From Doryteuthis pealeii (lineage: Eukaryota > Mollusca > Cephalopoda > Myopsida > Loliginidae): a DNA stretch of 64,000 nucleotides. How positions within the stretch are numbered: position 1 is the stretch's first letter; every line of letters starts with the position of its first letter. Positions 1 to 11,199 of this stretch are shown here, one piece after another. Where the stretch lies: positions 80,262,917 to 80,326,916 of the forward strand of contig CM042151.1 in NCBI GenBank assembly GCA_023376005.1. Direction: 5' to 3'. The notes below the pieces were generated by a model. The model made no database searches. It was not told where the DNA came from and worked only from the letters and a program-made list of their open reading frames with translations. Made by a program: the position numbers and the translations under genes.

Positions 1-321
1 TCTGGGTCAGAGTGCTCCTGGGAGTAATGACAATGAAGGTGTACTCTACACTCCTATATCCTTATGGAGATTGTGTATTTTACTGACTGTAACTGAAAAT
101 ATATTACTACTCAAGTCATAATTCCCGTATTTATTTACGGCACATTCTCCATGATTTTATTTTTATTTAAAACTCCATTTTTGATAAAATAGTTTTACAT
201 TATTAATACTGTTGACCATATCTACATATGAATAACATGCAATTGTATTTATATATACAACAAAATAGCAGTTTATAGTTTGAACGGGATGACTAATTTG
301 CGTATTGATATTAAAAAATTG

Positions 322-540
322 GGACCATATGACCTTTAAGCACCCCTTTTTGATCTTGTTTCAGAAGGACGTTTTTCATTTTACTTTCAATATCCGGTTG
401 TTTGTTAACAGATGATTTTTAGATTTTTTTAAAAAAATTATAAAACTAACCCCTAACAAACAACTGGATATTGACAGTGTAAATGAAAAACATGTCCTTC
501 TGAATCGAGCTCAAAAAGTGGTGCCTAAAGGTCATATGGT
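322..540. mobile_element. MITE family A, copy 1 (hairpin element)
   Basis: The two ends are near-perfect inverted copies (left GGACCATATGACCTTTAAGC, right the reverse complement of ACCATATGACCTTTAGGCACC less a base). Almost the whole element folds back on itself around a T-rich centre near 430. No coding capacity. Related copies lie at 40,031-40,267, 53,333-53,571 and 62,910-63,130. It is most likely a non-autonomous DNA transposon; the parent superfamily is not evident. Confidence 0.8.
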
Positions 541-934
541 TAATTAATATGTGCTTAGTATTATAGATTTCTAATTGTTTAGTTTTATCTTATGAGCAGA
601 AATATCTTCAATAAATCTTAAAAGAAATTCATTAACTGGAAGAAATAATTGTCATTTTATTCTTTACTTCATATTTTAACTAAATAGTTAAATCAGGAAA
701 ATTTAGCAATGAAAGACGGGAGTGATGGAAGAGTAAGTTTCAGTTGTTCTATTTTTCGATATTTTTATCTGCATTCTTATTTAGTTTCATTAGCCTTTCT
801 AATTTAACATATTATTTTATTACATTAAAACTTAAATATTTGCACCCGGAGGATGCATATATTTGCTAGTATATATAATTACATTTTGCTTTCTATCCGA
901 GGACATTTGTATCTAAATTTTGTAGAATGTCAAA
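541..934. other. AT-rich intergenic sequence, nothing recognised
   Basis: No ORF of note, no repeat shared with the rest of the window that I could see, and only simple A/T runs. Confidence 0.5.
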
Positions 935-941
935 TTTATAT

Positions 942-1097
942 TAATTATCTCCCTTGACTTCTGCTCTTTCGATCGTCTTTTGTATTTTTTGTATCAATCG
1001 TAAATTGTTTATATTTTTCTTTTTAAGATTAGTACAAAATCGTTTCCCCTAATGTTGCATTACCGCTTGACAAATTAGACGAGAAAAACCGAAAGAA
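942..1097 (+). other. Putative non-coding exon 1 / promoter-proximal region of ZNF unit 1
   Basis: Begins with the motif TTATCTCCCTTGA and ends at a consensus 5' splice donor (GAA|GTAAGT at 1098). The same arrangement, with a recognisable motif about 150-190 bp before a GTAAGT/GTGAGT donor, occurs upstream of each of the other + strand ZNF terminal exons (12.7, 48.0 and 56.9 kb). Sequence after the donor is also shared (TTTGTTTAGAAATGTTTCTC). No conserved reading frame crosses it, so I read it as 5' UTR. The exon start is not defined. Inference from repetition of the layout, not from transcript data. Confidence 0.45.
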
Positions 1098-1099
1098 GT

Positions 1100-2148
1100 A
1101 AGTAAAACATTCACTTTATTTTATTTTATTTTATTTATTCTTTTGTTTAGAAATGTTTCTCCCCATTTCTTTTAAATCGTAAAACAATCTCACGGAATTT
1201 TATGGGGTTGACATCCATGACAAAACCTATTTTAAATTACATTGAAAAAGTTAATGCAATTCTATATGTTCTACCGAAGCTACAATCTTATTAGATTTAT
1301 ATTGTTACACGAAAAAAGAATTGTCAACAAAAACATTTTAAAAAAAACAAATCTATTATATAAAAAATATTTTCTTCCAGTCTAAAAAAAAAAATATATT
1401 AAAATTAAAACCATGATTGAATTTTTAAGTTTCTTTAATTTTTTTTTAATTGAATAAAAAAAGAATTTGAACCACAATTGCCATTAGATTAACATTCTCG
1501 AATTCTTATTTTTAAAATTTTTTTAAATAAGACTTTCGATTTACATTGTATCAGTGATTGGTTTATTTTCAAAATTCTTTAAAACTTTTGGTAGCGGAAT
1601 TGTTTTTGTTTTTACTTCAAAAATTTCTTGTCTCGATATGAAATGATTTCCTATGAAATATATTGTTTGTTTATTATGTAAATAAGTTTATAAAAATCAT
1701 TTATTCTTGGAAATATTTATATAAATATTTTAAAGAAAATTAGTTGAAAGTATTCTTTTTTTAAATAAATCGGAAAGTTGAAAAACTGCAAAATAAGGCA
1801 ACATATTGCTTTATTTTGTCACCCTTTTTTGTTTTGTTTTGTTTGTTGTGATTTATTTTTTGCGTTCAATGTTGATTTTGTTTTTTAAAGTGTATAACGT
1901 CATAACGATTTTCTCGTTCTGTTCATTTTCCATCTTCCAATAATTTTGCCACGTTTCTTTTATTCCTTCGGACCTTTCTTTTATTTCTTGGGACCTTTCT
2001 TTTATTTCTTGGATCTTTGGTTCATTCCTTAGGAAGTTTGTTTATTCCTTAGGATCTTTGTTTTGTATTTATTCATTGATACCGTTATTTCAGCTCTTAA
2101 AACTTTTCTTGGCTGAACTTGCAAATCGGTCGGAAAATTAAAACATAT
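1100..2148 (+). other. Intron-like AT-rich sequence of ZNF unit 1
   Basis: Starts with T-rich sequence shared with the corresponding position of units 2, 3 and 4. Includes imperfect short tandem copies of a CTTTTATTTCTTGGACC-type unit around 1950-2060. No coding signal. Confidence 0.4.
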
Positions 2149-2150
2149 TA

Positions 2151-2307
2151 CAGGGTGACCCAGAAAAACAGAACCCAATTTATTTATTTATTTTCCCATT
2201 AAACTAACCCTAAACACTAACCCTAAAACATTAAGCCTACCCCCTTAGTTAAAATTAATATTTTTATTACAAAATTTGTGGGTTCTGTTTTTTTCTGGGT
2301 CACACTG
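2151..2307. mobile_element. MITE family B (mariner-like ends, TA flanks)
   Basis: Inverted termini CAGGGTGACCCAGAAAAA and the complement of TTTTTCTGGGTCACACTG, bounded on both sides by TA, the target duplication typical of Tc1/mariner elements. The inner part carries CCCTAAA-like repeats. No ORF. Confidence 0.75.
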
Positions 2308-2315
2308 TATAGATA

Positions 2316-2370
2316 GTGACCCAGAAAAAACAGAACCCAAATTATTTATTTATTTTCCCATTAAACTAAC
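2316..2370 (+). mobile_element. MITE family B, truncated second copy
   Basis: Repeats the first ~55 bp of the 2151-2307 element (GTGACCCAGAAAAAACAG onward), then stops where a different dispersed repeat begins. Head-to-tail with the complete copy. Confidence 0.7.
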
Positions 2371-2555
2371 CGGATCGCGTCGAAATTGACCAAAACAAAT
2401 AGTTTTAAATCTTGTAAAAATAAACTGCATATGTAATGATATTTTTCTTTTTTTACTGATGGTTATTATGTTACTACTTATCGATTTAGATAAAGTTTGA
2501 CCTTAAATAATAGATTTAATTATTTTTAATTCGCTTTTAAAATTCCTAGCAGACG
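2370..2555 (+). repeat. Dispersed ~190-bp repeat (GACCTTAAATAAT family)
   Basis: Runs from a GATCGCGTCGAAATTGACC start to AATTCGCTTTTAAAATTCC. Recognisable relatives lie at about 34,185-34,340 and 49,500-49,690 on + and at 59,270-59,400, 61,262-61,440 and 62,250-62,400 in the opposite sense. Its structure class is unknown. Confidence 0.7.
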
Positions 2556-2782
2556 ACAAAAATGCTAATGCCTATGTTAATATCTTGTTAGTTACCATAA
2601 CAAACAAGATATGAACGGTTATGAATACACTGTCTGACGAAACCCCTGTTTAAAAAAAGTACGTTATTTCTTTATTGTTTTGTTTAGTGTTGTAAATGAT
2701 AAATAAATCTCCCCACCCCGATAATTTGTTTCCCGGAAAACAAGCAGACGGTAAATAATGACAAAAATAAACATTGTTAAAA

Positions 2783-4120
2783 ACAATACACTTTTTATTA
2801 TTTTTTAACTACTTTAAAATAAATGTCACTGTTTAATTAAATTTACTTAAAGATATTAGATTATGTTCCTTTCAAGTAAAGTTCACTATTTTTTTTCTTT
2901 TCTTTTTTTCTTTTTTAAAAATTTAAATTCAACAATAATTAACATTGTGTAAGTGTGATTTTTTTTTAAAGAAGGAATAATAGATATGTTGTTATATACA
3001 GCTGCCAGTCGGCAAGATCTTATTAATTTTGAAAAAAATATAACAACGACGATCAATTTTTTAAAAGCATCTTTTATGCATGTATTACTAAAAACAATCC
3101 CGTGCATATAGAAACTTTTAAAAATCTTCTGATGTAATTATTCATACTCTTATCTTTATAGAAAAAAAAATTAAAATTCGTTTTATATCGGTCCATTTTT
3201 ACAGATTTCATAAAATGAAATAGGGGTGGGGAGACCTCATAAAAATATTCCTCCTAATATATTTTTGGAAAAACCTATTTCAAACATAATTTCATCAAAA
3301 GGTAAATAATTACTGAAATTTTCGTGAAAATTTGACAGTTGATCTTTCAAAGAGTTTTTAAAAGCTGGTTGTCATAATTTGTTTTTGGCTACGTTAAATT
3401 CCAATTGATTTAACGATGTGAAAATGTAAACATTGTTTTCATACAATACAATTTTTTATATTTCTCAGCAGCAACTTTAAATAAATGTCACTGTTAAATT
3501 AAATTTACTTAAAAATGTTTCTTTCAAGTAAAGTTCACTGTATTTATATAGCATATGTTTTATTCTTTCTTTTTTTTTCTTTTCTTTTTTTATAATTTAA
3601 ATTCAACAATAATTAACATTGTGTAAGTGTGATGTTTTTTTAAAAGAAGGAATGATATATATGTTGTATACAGCTGTCAGTCGGCAAGATCTTATTAGTT
3701 TAAAAAAAGAAATAACAAACTACGATCAAATTGTTTAAAGTGAAAGAATGTGTTTGTTTTATTCATGTATATACATGTAGGGACCTCCAATTTGACGTGT
3801 CAAAATTATCCCCCCCCCTCCTATATTAATACGTTGAAACTTGTTTTTTATCGATTCACTTTTTTATATTTCATAAAATGAAATAGGGGGTGGTAGCCCT
3901 TGTATAAAAAAAAAAAAATTCCCCTAATATATTTTAGGAAAAAACTATTTCAAACATATTTTCATCAACAGGTAAGTACTTATGAAAGTTTTTGTGAAAA
4001 TCAGACCATTAATTGATTTTTCATTTTTTTTTTAAAAAGCCACTAGTCGTAACTTATTTTTGGCTACGTTAAATTTCAATTGATTTAACGGTGCGAAAAA
4101 TGTAAACGTTTTTGTTCATA
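2783..4120 (+). repeat. Tandem duplication, two ~660-bp units
   Basis: Unit A is about 2783-3442 and unit B about 3443-4120. Both start at an ACAATACA sequence, share TAAATGTCACTG, then AAGTAAAGTTCACT, a T-rich run, ACATTGTGTAAGTGTGAT and CAGTCGGCAAGATCTTATTA, and both end at ATTGATTTAACG. The short ORF on the minus strand at 2886-3107 lies in this repeat and is not coding. Confidence 0.8.
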
Positions 4121-4368
4121 ATTTTATTATTTCCGTAAACTAAATTTAAAAAAAAATTGTCAGAAGTTTTATTTAATGTTTTTTCTTTTGAATCGACAAA
4201 ACATTTTCAAGATAATATTAACCTTTATGCAAGTTTTATTGTGTTAAATATGGGGGGGGGAGTAAATTTCACAGGGCAAATTAGAGGTACCTAATGGTGT
4301 GCATATGTAACTTGTTATCTTTTACACCTCACGAGTTGTCCGTTACCACATCATATACCATTAAAACT

Positions 4369-4608
4369 GGAGGCGCCTGATCTAATGATTAGATTCATAG
4401 GAAACAGTTTGCAGTTCACATAGCGTTAATACCCTTGGAAAGGTATGAACCCAATTCACCCTCCAGCTATGAGTAAATAGCAGGGCAGACTGAGCTCTTT
4501 AAACATGGCTAGGTAACCAGTCTAGCAGAAGAAAAACTCTGAATTCAAACCTGTTAAACTCTGCTTAAGAAATTGACTTTGTGTTGCATCCTGCTTGTGT
4601 GGAGGGTT
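4369..4608 (+). repeat. SINE-A copy (tRNA-derived SINE-like)
   Basis: Matches the family seen at 10.35, 21.86, 29.6, 42.5 and 50.95 kb: a head with a degenerate pol III box B, then CACATAGCGTTAATACCC, CTCCAGCTATGAGTAAATAG, AACCAGTCTAG and an end at CTTGTGTGGAGGG. It is followed directly by a (TA)n run, as is common for SINE tails. Confidence 0.7.

Positions 4609-4610
<2 letters not shown>

Positions 4611-4646
<36 letters not shown>
4611..4646. repeat. (TA)n microsatellite
   Basis: Uninterrupted TA repeat abutting the 3' end of the SINE-A copy. Confidence 0.95.
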
Positions 4647-4649
<3 letters not shown>

Positions 4650-5265
4650 TATTAAAACACTAGATTTGGGGGGGGGGCAGTATTTATTTTTTACTCTCAA
4701 AAAAAAAAAAAAAAAAAAATAATCTTCACCGACTACTGATTAATTTCAGCTGTTTATTAAAAATTGCCCTATGCAAATATCAAAAACTAACAGTTTTGAG
4801 AAGAAATTTTATTAATTGGTTAAAAATTCTAATCTATTTATTTTTGTTAATTTATGTTAGAAGAGACATTGTTGGATTACTTGTTGAAATGAAATAAGTT
4901 AAAGTGTAGAAACCCCATTTTATTTCTGAGCATATCTTGCTCATCTTACTTGGATGCTTTGCAAGATGGGAAGTAAGTGGCAGTACAACTGTTGTTTTGT
5001 AGGGTGCTGCTTCCAGGATTTATTAAAAACAGCACACAGCATCATTGTCTAGTTCCTATCTAGCTATCAAGGTGTTTTGTTTTTTTAGTCCAAATGGTGC
5101 AATCATACATTAGTACTGACAAGGCTGCACTTTGGAAGAATTCCAAAGTTAGATTTCTGTATGATCAATAATTTGTGCATGCCTTTCTTATACATATATT
5201 TGTTACATAATTATTAGAATCTTAATATTTATGTACAGTAGTGTAGAAATCAAAATGGCTGTTAT
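4647..5265 (+). other. Intron-like sequence, nothing recognised
   Basis: Contains G and A homopolymers (about 4669-4677 and 4700-4719) and otherwise unremarkable sequence inside the inferred intron of ZNF unit 1. Confidence 0.4.
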
Positions 5266-5700
5266 AAGTTGCAGCCCACGGCCTTGAATGGATTTGAATG
5301 ACAAGGCTTGACCTGTCCTGATCCTTCCTTCCGGTGGATACTGTGAGAATCGGTGGAGAAGACCCTCTTCCGGTTTAGATTAGAAATAGATTTTAGTCAG
5401 TGGCCAGAAACCACAACGGTGGTGAGTTGTGTATTGCACACTCCAACTCGATCTGCGCAGGTAGTCTGATGGGGATTTCGAAATAAATATGATCTAAGTT
5501 AAATCGAAGTCTTGTGTTATTATCTAAAAACTACCAATGACACAGGGCTTCTGATAAAGAGAAATCCCCAATGGAAGACCAGACACGAAGTCCCCCAGAG
5601 AAGTACAGACGCTAGAAGAGATGTTAGAAGAAGACGTTAGATAGAAAAGACGTCAGAAGAAGAATAGAAGAATAGAAGTAATGAAAAGGGTATACAACAT
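5266..5700 (+). repeat. Higher-GC segment, possible LTR or retroelement remnant
   Basis: Base composition differs from the surroundings. There is an AATAAA-type signal (AAATAAATATGATC) near 5482 followed by a T-rich stretch, then an AGAAGA-rich imperfect short tandem repeat (5606-5680). The layout loosely resembles the end of an LTR and following untranslated sequence, but there is no partner repeat or protein domain here, so the call is weak. Confidence 0.25.
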
Positions 5701-6404
5701 ATTGATATCACTTTCTGTAGATGAGATATTACTTCCTGGGTAAATATAACTTGAGATATTGCTACCAAGGTATATAAAATGGTCTACTAATTCTAGAGGG
5801 TTGTCATTTTGTTTGTTTTGTTTTACGGCATATCAAACTTGGTGGGCCATTTAATGCCTGCAAAGTTTTGAAATAAATTAATTCTTGATGGATACTCAAT
5901 TTTTTTTATAAAACACATTTTTTCTATTTAACCCATAGATGGGACTCTAACAGGTACTACCACTCTGAGTTGGAGTGGACCTAGGAGCAATGGTGATGAA
6001 GGGATATTCCACATTCTCCAGAGTTTCAGAACTGGAACCTCACCATCAGATAGAATTTAACATCATATCCAGGACAATAAGACCCTCAGCCACTGCCTTC
6101 TAGCACCCATATGATAAAAAGTTGGAGTTTGCCATGAGAGCAATATAGGATTGGGAAAATCATGTAAATGTTAGGGCTTCACATGACCAGCCAATTGATC
6201 AGAGGGGGGCCTCTATGACTGCCCATCTAGTAAGGGATAAAGTGGGCTTGCCATTTAATGTGGAGATTGTACCATCTTGATTGAAACGTATATTTCTTTT
6301 AATTTGTAACTAAACAGTATGTAGGGGATTATTGAAACACTAACTGATAATAATATACATGAGGATGCTATTTTCTTTAATGATATTTCTTTTTTAATCC
6401 ACAG
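5700..6404 (+). other. 3' part of the unit 1 intron, ending at a conserved splice acceptor
   Basis: Near 5820-5860 there is a reverse-strand copy of a SINE-tail motif (GATATGCCATTAAACAAA-like) also present at 21.2 and 22.3 kb. The last ~75 bp (6331-6404) match the other ZNF units: ATTGAAACA, GAGGATGCTATTTTCTTTAA, ATATTTCTTTTTTAATCC, then ACAG at 6401-6404. Confidence 0.5.
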
Positions 6405-6937
6405 ATGTCAGTTTTGTTGGAGAAGAAATGAATTCATTTGGTGGCCAGACATAAACATTGTTTACAGAAATGTTTTCAAATGTATACAGGAAAATACATT
6501 TGTTGAAATCATAAGTTGTGTTTCTCTGCATTTTTCTGAAGTTAACATTTAAAAACACATTCATTCACGCAGAGACAAATTCCTGTCTTTATAAAAATGC
6601 ATGGATCAGAATTTTCAGTGGATTTCAATTTGGAAACATGTAATAGACAAGAAAACAACCTGAGGATAGGCATCAACATTTTTATGAAGTTTGTACATAA
6701 TCATTTTCCATAGCTTTAAATGAAAACATACACAGATGAGAAACCCTACAGTTTTAATCTCTGTAGATTTGGATGTTCAACAGCTTCTAATTTTAAAACC
6801 CACATCCAAACAAAGGACAAAAAAACTTGCATTTAGTAAACTGAAACAAACACATGCAAATTCACACTGAAGAGAAACCCTTTGCTTGTGAAGTGTGTGG
6901 ATTAATATTTTCTTGGTTTTGAACTTTTAAAAGCCAC
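6405..6937 (+). pseudogene. Decayed 5' part of the ZNF unit 1 terminal exon
   Basis: Begins directly after the acceptor with GTTGGAGAAGAA and a GGCCAGACAT motif shared by all units (M-A-R-H in those that keep the ATG; GTG here). Downstream are broken finger pieces: THTDEKPYSF-like sequence near 6730 with the two zinc-binding cysteines lost, and at 6845-6930 a finger that reads CEVCGLIFSWF and then hits a stop before its histidines. Stops and frame changes separate it from the open array at 6938, so these fingers cannot be translated with it. Confidence 0.7.
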
Positions 6938-7639
6938 ATGCAGAGACACACAAGAGAGAAACCTTACACCTGTGAAGTGTGTGGATCAGCATTTTCAGGG
7001 AGTTCAGCTTTAAAAACACACATTCGAATACACACTGGAGAGAAACCGTTCTCTTGTGAAGTATGCGGGTCAGGATTTTCAAGCACTTCAATTCTGAAAA
7101 CACATATGCGAACACACACTGGAGAAAAACCCTACACTTGCGAGGTGTGTGCATCAGCATTTTCACAGAGTTCTAGTTTAAAAATGCACATGCGAATACA
7201 CATTGGAGAGAAACCGTACTCTTGTGAAGTGTGTGGATCAGCATTTTCACAGCGTTCTAGTTTAAAAATACACATGCGAATACATACTGGAGAGAAGCCC
7301 TATTCTTGCAAAGTGTGTGACTCAGCATTTACATTGTCTTCAGCTTTAAAAAGCCACATGCGAACACACACTGGTGAAAGACCTTATATTTGTGATGTGT
7401 GTGAATCAGCTTTTTCACAAAGTTCTAGTTTAAAAATACATATGCGAATACACACCGGAGAGAAACCTTACACTTGTGAATTGTGTGGAAAGGCATTCTC
7501 AGTAAGTTCAGCTTTAAAAACACACATGCGAAAACACACTGGAGAGAAACCCTACATTTGTGAAGTGTGTCGATCAGCATTTTCCCAGAATGCTAATTTA
7601 AAAAAACACATGCAGTCGCACACTGAAGAGAAGTCTTAA
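6938..7639 (+). CDS. C2H2 zinc-finger protein, 8 tandem fingers (unit 1)
   Basis: A 233-residue ORF made of eight uninterrupted 28-residue C2H2 fingers (residues 10-230) joined by TGEKP-type linkers, ending TEEKS and a stop. Every finger keeps both cysteines and both histidines. Helix residues at -1/2/3/6 are low in diversity: three fingers are Q/S/S with M or I at position 6. Such arrays bind DNA in the nucleus; the target is unknown and no effector domain is seen. The ATG lies in the linker of a preceding finger that is cut by a stop (about 6930), so it is a default start, and the true protein could be shorter or not made. The finger array may be an expressed ZNF or a gene decaying from its 5' end. 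Confidence 0.75.
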   Translation: MQRHTREKPYTCEVCGSAFSGSSALKTHIRIHTGEKPFSCEVCGSGFSSTSILKTHMRTHTGEKPYTCEVCASAFSQSSSLKMHMRIHIGEKPYSCEVCGSAFSQRSSLKIHMRIHTGEKPYSCKVCDSAFTLSSALKSHMRTHTGERPYICDVCESAFSQSSSLKIHMRIHTGEKPYTCELCGKAFSVSSALKTHMRKHTGEKPYICEVCRSAFSQNANLKKHMQSHTEEKS

Positions 7640-8600
7640 TCTTGCAAATTGTATTCATTAAGAACACTGTCATGTATGAAATCTAACATTTTTAATATTT
7701 GGATCTCTGATTCCATCTTGTTCACAGTTGAAAAAACATGCACACACTCACACACATACACATATGTGGTTCAGAATAGACGACAAACTGTGGACAAAAC
7801 AACTCAGACAAGCAGATGTAGAGGAAATATTTCGTTTCACATTAAATGAAACATCTTCAGTCCTTTATTTGAAACATTTATACAGCATACATTTGTTTTA
7901 TTATAGTGGAGAAGGTGAATGGGTGACGGGTGGGTTAAGTGATAAAGTCAGACGAGTGGATATGTATTAGTGAAAATTTGATTTGCCATACAATAAGATT
8001 ATATTCTTTATCCTGAAAGAATAAAAAACAGTTGTATGGCAGATTCAATTGTTTTTATTCTTTAAAGATAAAAAAGAAATTTGGAAACGTTTATTTATCC
8101 CTTTTCATTGACCCTGAAAAGTATCCATGTTGTTATAAAATTTATGAATTCATTAAATTTCTATTTGAAATTATCTATAAAAAGAGTGACCGACAAAATA
8201 AATATACTTTGAAAAAATATGTCTTCATTTTTTTCTGAGATTTTGTGAAAGAAAAATGCATGTTTGAAATTTTGTATTTCTAACATTTGGATTTCTGATT
8301 CCATCTGGTTCACAGTTGAAAAAACTTGCACACACACTCACACACATACATACAATGAAATTTTGTTTTTATCCTGAAAAAATAAAAACAGTTGTATAGC
8401 AGATATAATTGTTTTTATTCTTTCAGAAAAAAAAAAGGAATTTCCTATTTATTGGACTCTAAAAGTATCCATGTTATAAAATTTATGAATTCAATAACTT
8501 TTTGGAATTATTTATGAAAAGCAAGACCAACAAATAAATATAGTTTGAAAAAAATGTCTACATTTTTTCTTATGAAAGTAAATAAAAAGCTTGAATCACA
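7640..8600 (+). repeat. Duplicated 3' flank of ZNF unit 1
   Basis: Sequence after the stop is present twice: about 7690-8240 and 8275-8590. Both copies carry CTGATTCCATCT, TTCACAGTTGAAAAAAC, a (CA)n-rich ACACACTCACACACATACA run, ATCCTGAAA and AAAACAGTTGTAT, AAAAGTATCCATG and TATAAAATTTATGAATTCA. The first copy has an extra ~210 bp (about 7770-7980). AATAAA motifs occur in each, so these may be alternative 3' UTR/poly(A) regions. Confidence 0.75.
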
Positions 8601-8959
8601 TTGTTATATGATTTGTTTTAATGTAAATAAGAAATATTTAAAAAATTCTCAGTGGAGTTGAAATCCCTTTTTTATTTTGCTTGAAATGTTATATTTACAA
8701 TAAAAAAAAATGAGTGAACTGGAATCTTATTTTGTTTCATAATTTTTATTTTGTTAATAAGAAAAAAATATATACAAGAGAGAGTAAAAAATTATTCACA
8801 CTTTCACATAATTTCTTTATTATTGTCACACTGTGTTCTGCACATGTGTGCTTATAGTTGACTCTGTAGTCATATGATGGAAGTTTGAGCCTGATTGCAC
8901 CATTTCGCTTGCTGTCTTTACAGTGTAAACATGGCTGCTCCACTAGCCATATGACACAA

Positions 8960-9275
8960 TTTCTCTGGTCTGAATGAATATCAGGGGCTGTAATTCATTG
9001 GAGGTTTTTAGCACAATATGGGAACAGTGCACTACTGCATAGAAGTGTGTATGAGTGGATAGAGAAGTTTAGTCGTGGTTGGTCAAGCATAACTCATGAA
9101 GAGGGGTAGGGTACCAGTCAACCTCGCCATTGATGAGAAGATTCGGCAAGCTTGAGAAATGGTAATTGTGAACAGGTGGGTTGTCATCAATAAGGTAACT
9201 TGTTCTCTGCAGATTAGTCATGGTTCTGTCTATCAAATCATCCATGATGAGCTCTGCTTCCATAAAACAAGAATG
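8960..9275 (+). pseudogene. Mariner-type transposase, N-terminal HTH remnant
   Basis: Reading 9006-9109 gives QYGNSALLHRSVYEWIEKF followed by SRGWSSITHEEG and a stop. A second frame (9127 onward) gives DEKIRQA, a stop, then CSLQISHGSVYQIIHDEL and CFHK. This is the helix-turn-helix N-terminal region of mariner-family transposases (the type also fused in SETMAR). It has a frameshift and at least two stops and ends before the catalytic domain. Inactive. Confidence 0.85.
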
Positions 9276-10352
9276 CAGATAATTTTTAAATCTCCCTTTT
9301 ATGTTACATCTTATTCCTGAGATAGACTATATTGCAGGTTCATCTGTGCAGTTTTCAAATCACACATGGAATGAAGCAATGTTCAACAAGTCAGCAAACC
9401 AACTACCATGATACTACCAATTATCTGCATTTCTCTTCTAATTAGATAAAAACTATTTGAATCAAGTATCTAATAGGCACCCCAGCTAAGAACAGTTTTC
9501 AAAAGAATAGCTTTTGCTTTTCACCACAGATTTCCGGTTTTTGTAAACAAAAGCAGACGATTTTTTGATATTAGAATTTTGCTGTAAGATTTTTTTTTAA
9601 GTTTGTTCATGTATATTTACAAACTAAAGACACGTTTTATACTAAAATATTTTTTATTTTAATAAAAAAATTAATCATTTCATGTCATTGTTAGCATATG
9701 TGAAAAAATAATTTTACACTAACGATAAACTAATATTTTTTTTTTTTTATTAAAAATTTAAACAAAAGACACGTTTTTATATTATAGATTTTATTTTTAT
9801 TTAATCAGAATTGGAATATAATTGAGATCTCTGGCACCCAGGCCTTACAATAATTTTTTTTTTTAATTATGAAAAATATAAATTTTTAATTCTTAATTTG
9901 ATAACATTACAGGTAATCAAATTAAAATTTAATATTGAAATCTTTTTTAAATAAATACTTAATTTTAAACTAATATTGTTATTGTTGTTTGTTTTTTAAA
10001 TTTTTTTATTATAAAACTTTAAATGAAAGATACGTTTTTATATTAGTTTTTATTTGATCAGAAAAGAATACAGATATGTTTATTCAAATAAAAATAGTTT
10101 TATTTTACAAACTATTTTTTATGTTTATCTAAATAAAAGTTGTTGTTCAGAAATTTATTTTCCTGTGCTTCTACATGGATTCCTATCTGATCCCAATAAA
10201 CTAATATTGTTATTGACAATAACAATATTCTTTCAGATAGGAATCCAGGTAGAGGCACATGGAAAATAAATTTCTGAAAAGGTTGTTGTTCAGAAATTTA
10301 TTTTCCATGTTATTCTTATTTTTCATGTGGTTTTTCATTGGATCTTATATTT
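9276..10352. other. AT-rich sequence with a local hairpin
   Basis: No gene seen. From about 10,140 to 10,315 a sequence around GTTGTTCAGAAATTTATTTT appears in direct and inverted form (10,140-10,200 pairs with 10,210-10,280, and the direct copy recurs at 10,282), giving a foldback centred near 10,208. Confidence 0.5.
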
Positions 10353-10590
10353 GTATATAATGGTTAAAGTCGTAGGAAATGGATTCATCGACCCGAGTTC
10401 AAATCCTAGACAGTTTGCATAGTGCTAATACCCTTGGGAAAGGTATGAATCCAAATACTCTCCCTCCAGTAATGGGTAAATAGTAGAGTAGACTTGGCTC
10501 TTTAACTTTAGTTAGGCAACCAGGAAAACTCTAAATTCATAACCAACCAACTAACATTAAACTGAACTTGTATCACAGTCTGGCATCTGA
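10353..10590 (+). repeat. SINE-A copy with intact box B
   Basis: Head reads TAATGGTTAAAGTCGTAGG and a box B-like GAGTTCAAATCC, followed by the family body (CATAGTGCTAATACCCTTGG, CTCCCTCCAGTAATGGGTAA, GGCAACCAG). The far 3' end is less conserved than in the 29.6-kb copy. Confidence 0.75.
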
Positions 10591-11000
10591 GTTTAATAAA
10601 TGTGTTCTTTCATTAAAAGTATTTTCTACAATATAGATTGTATCTACTAGGCATGGGCATTTTTTCTCAAGGGAGGCAATAGAAAATTTAATTTTAAAAT
10701 AATTTAAAAAAATCAGGGAATTGTCTGATTTATTGAAATTTTTACCACTTTATTCATTAATGACATAATTTTATAATGAATAGCTTATTTTATAGAAAAA
10801 AAAAAAAAAATTGAAAAAAAATGTTATTTTCAATTCAGATTGTTGGTCAACCTTTGATCATTTGAATAAATAAATTTCCAGTCCTTAATTTTCACTAGAA
10901 AGATCAAATCCTTAAGACTACATAAAAAAAAAAAAACAAAATTCAAATTCCCCCAAAATTTATTTCTTTTAATTTTTTTTTAGATAAGGCTTGATAATTA
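10591..11000. other. AT-rich spacer, nothing recognised
   Basis: Homopolymer runs of A and T only; one short segment (about 10,710-10,760) resembles the AATCAGGGAATT dispersed repeat seen at 13.4, 49 and 61.5 kb. Confidence 0.4.
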
Positions 11001-11199
11001 GTATTCGGACTATTGTCCTCGTCTTTATTGTTATCTGTACAACGGTTCGGCAGGTATTTCCTGTTAGACTCAGGTCAAAAAGAAGGTTCCCAAGTTCAAG
11101 AAGGCTCTGAGTCTGACAAGAAATACCTGAAGATGTTGGAGGGCACATGAGCCGAAACATTGTACAGATAACAATAAAGATGAGGACAATAGTCTGAAT
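11001..11199. mobile_element. Foldback element FB, short form
   Basis: About 48-bp ends are inverted copies: left ATTCGGACTATTGTCCTCGT, right its complement ending AGGACAATAGTCTGAAT. Both contain TTATCTGTACAACG or its complement. The ~100-bp interior has a CAGGTATTTC / GAAATACCTG pair. A longer relative carrying a tRNA-like insert lies in both palindrome arms (37.5 and 55.6 kb). Confidence 0.8.
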
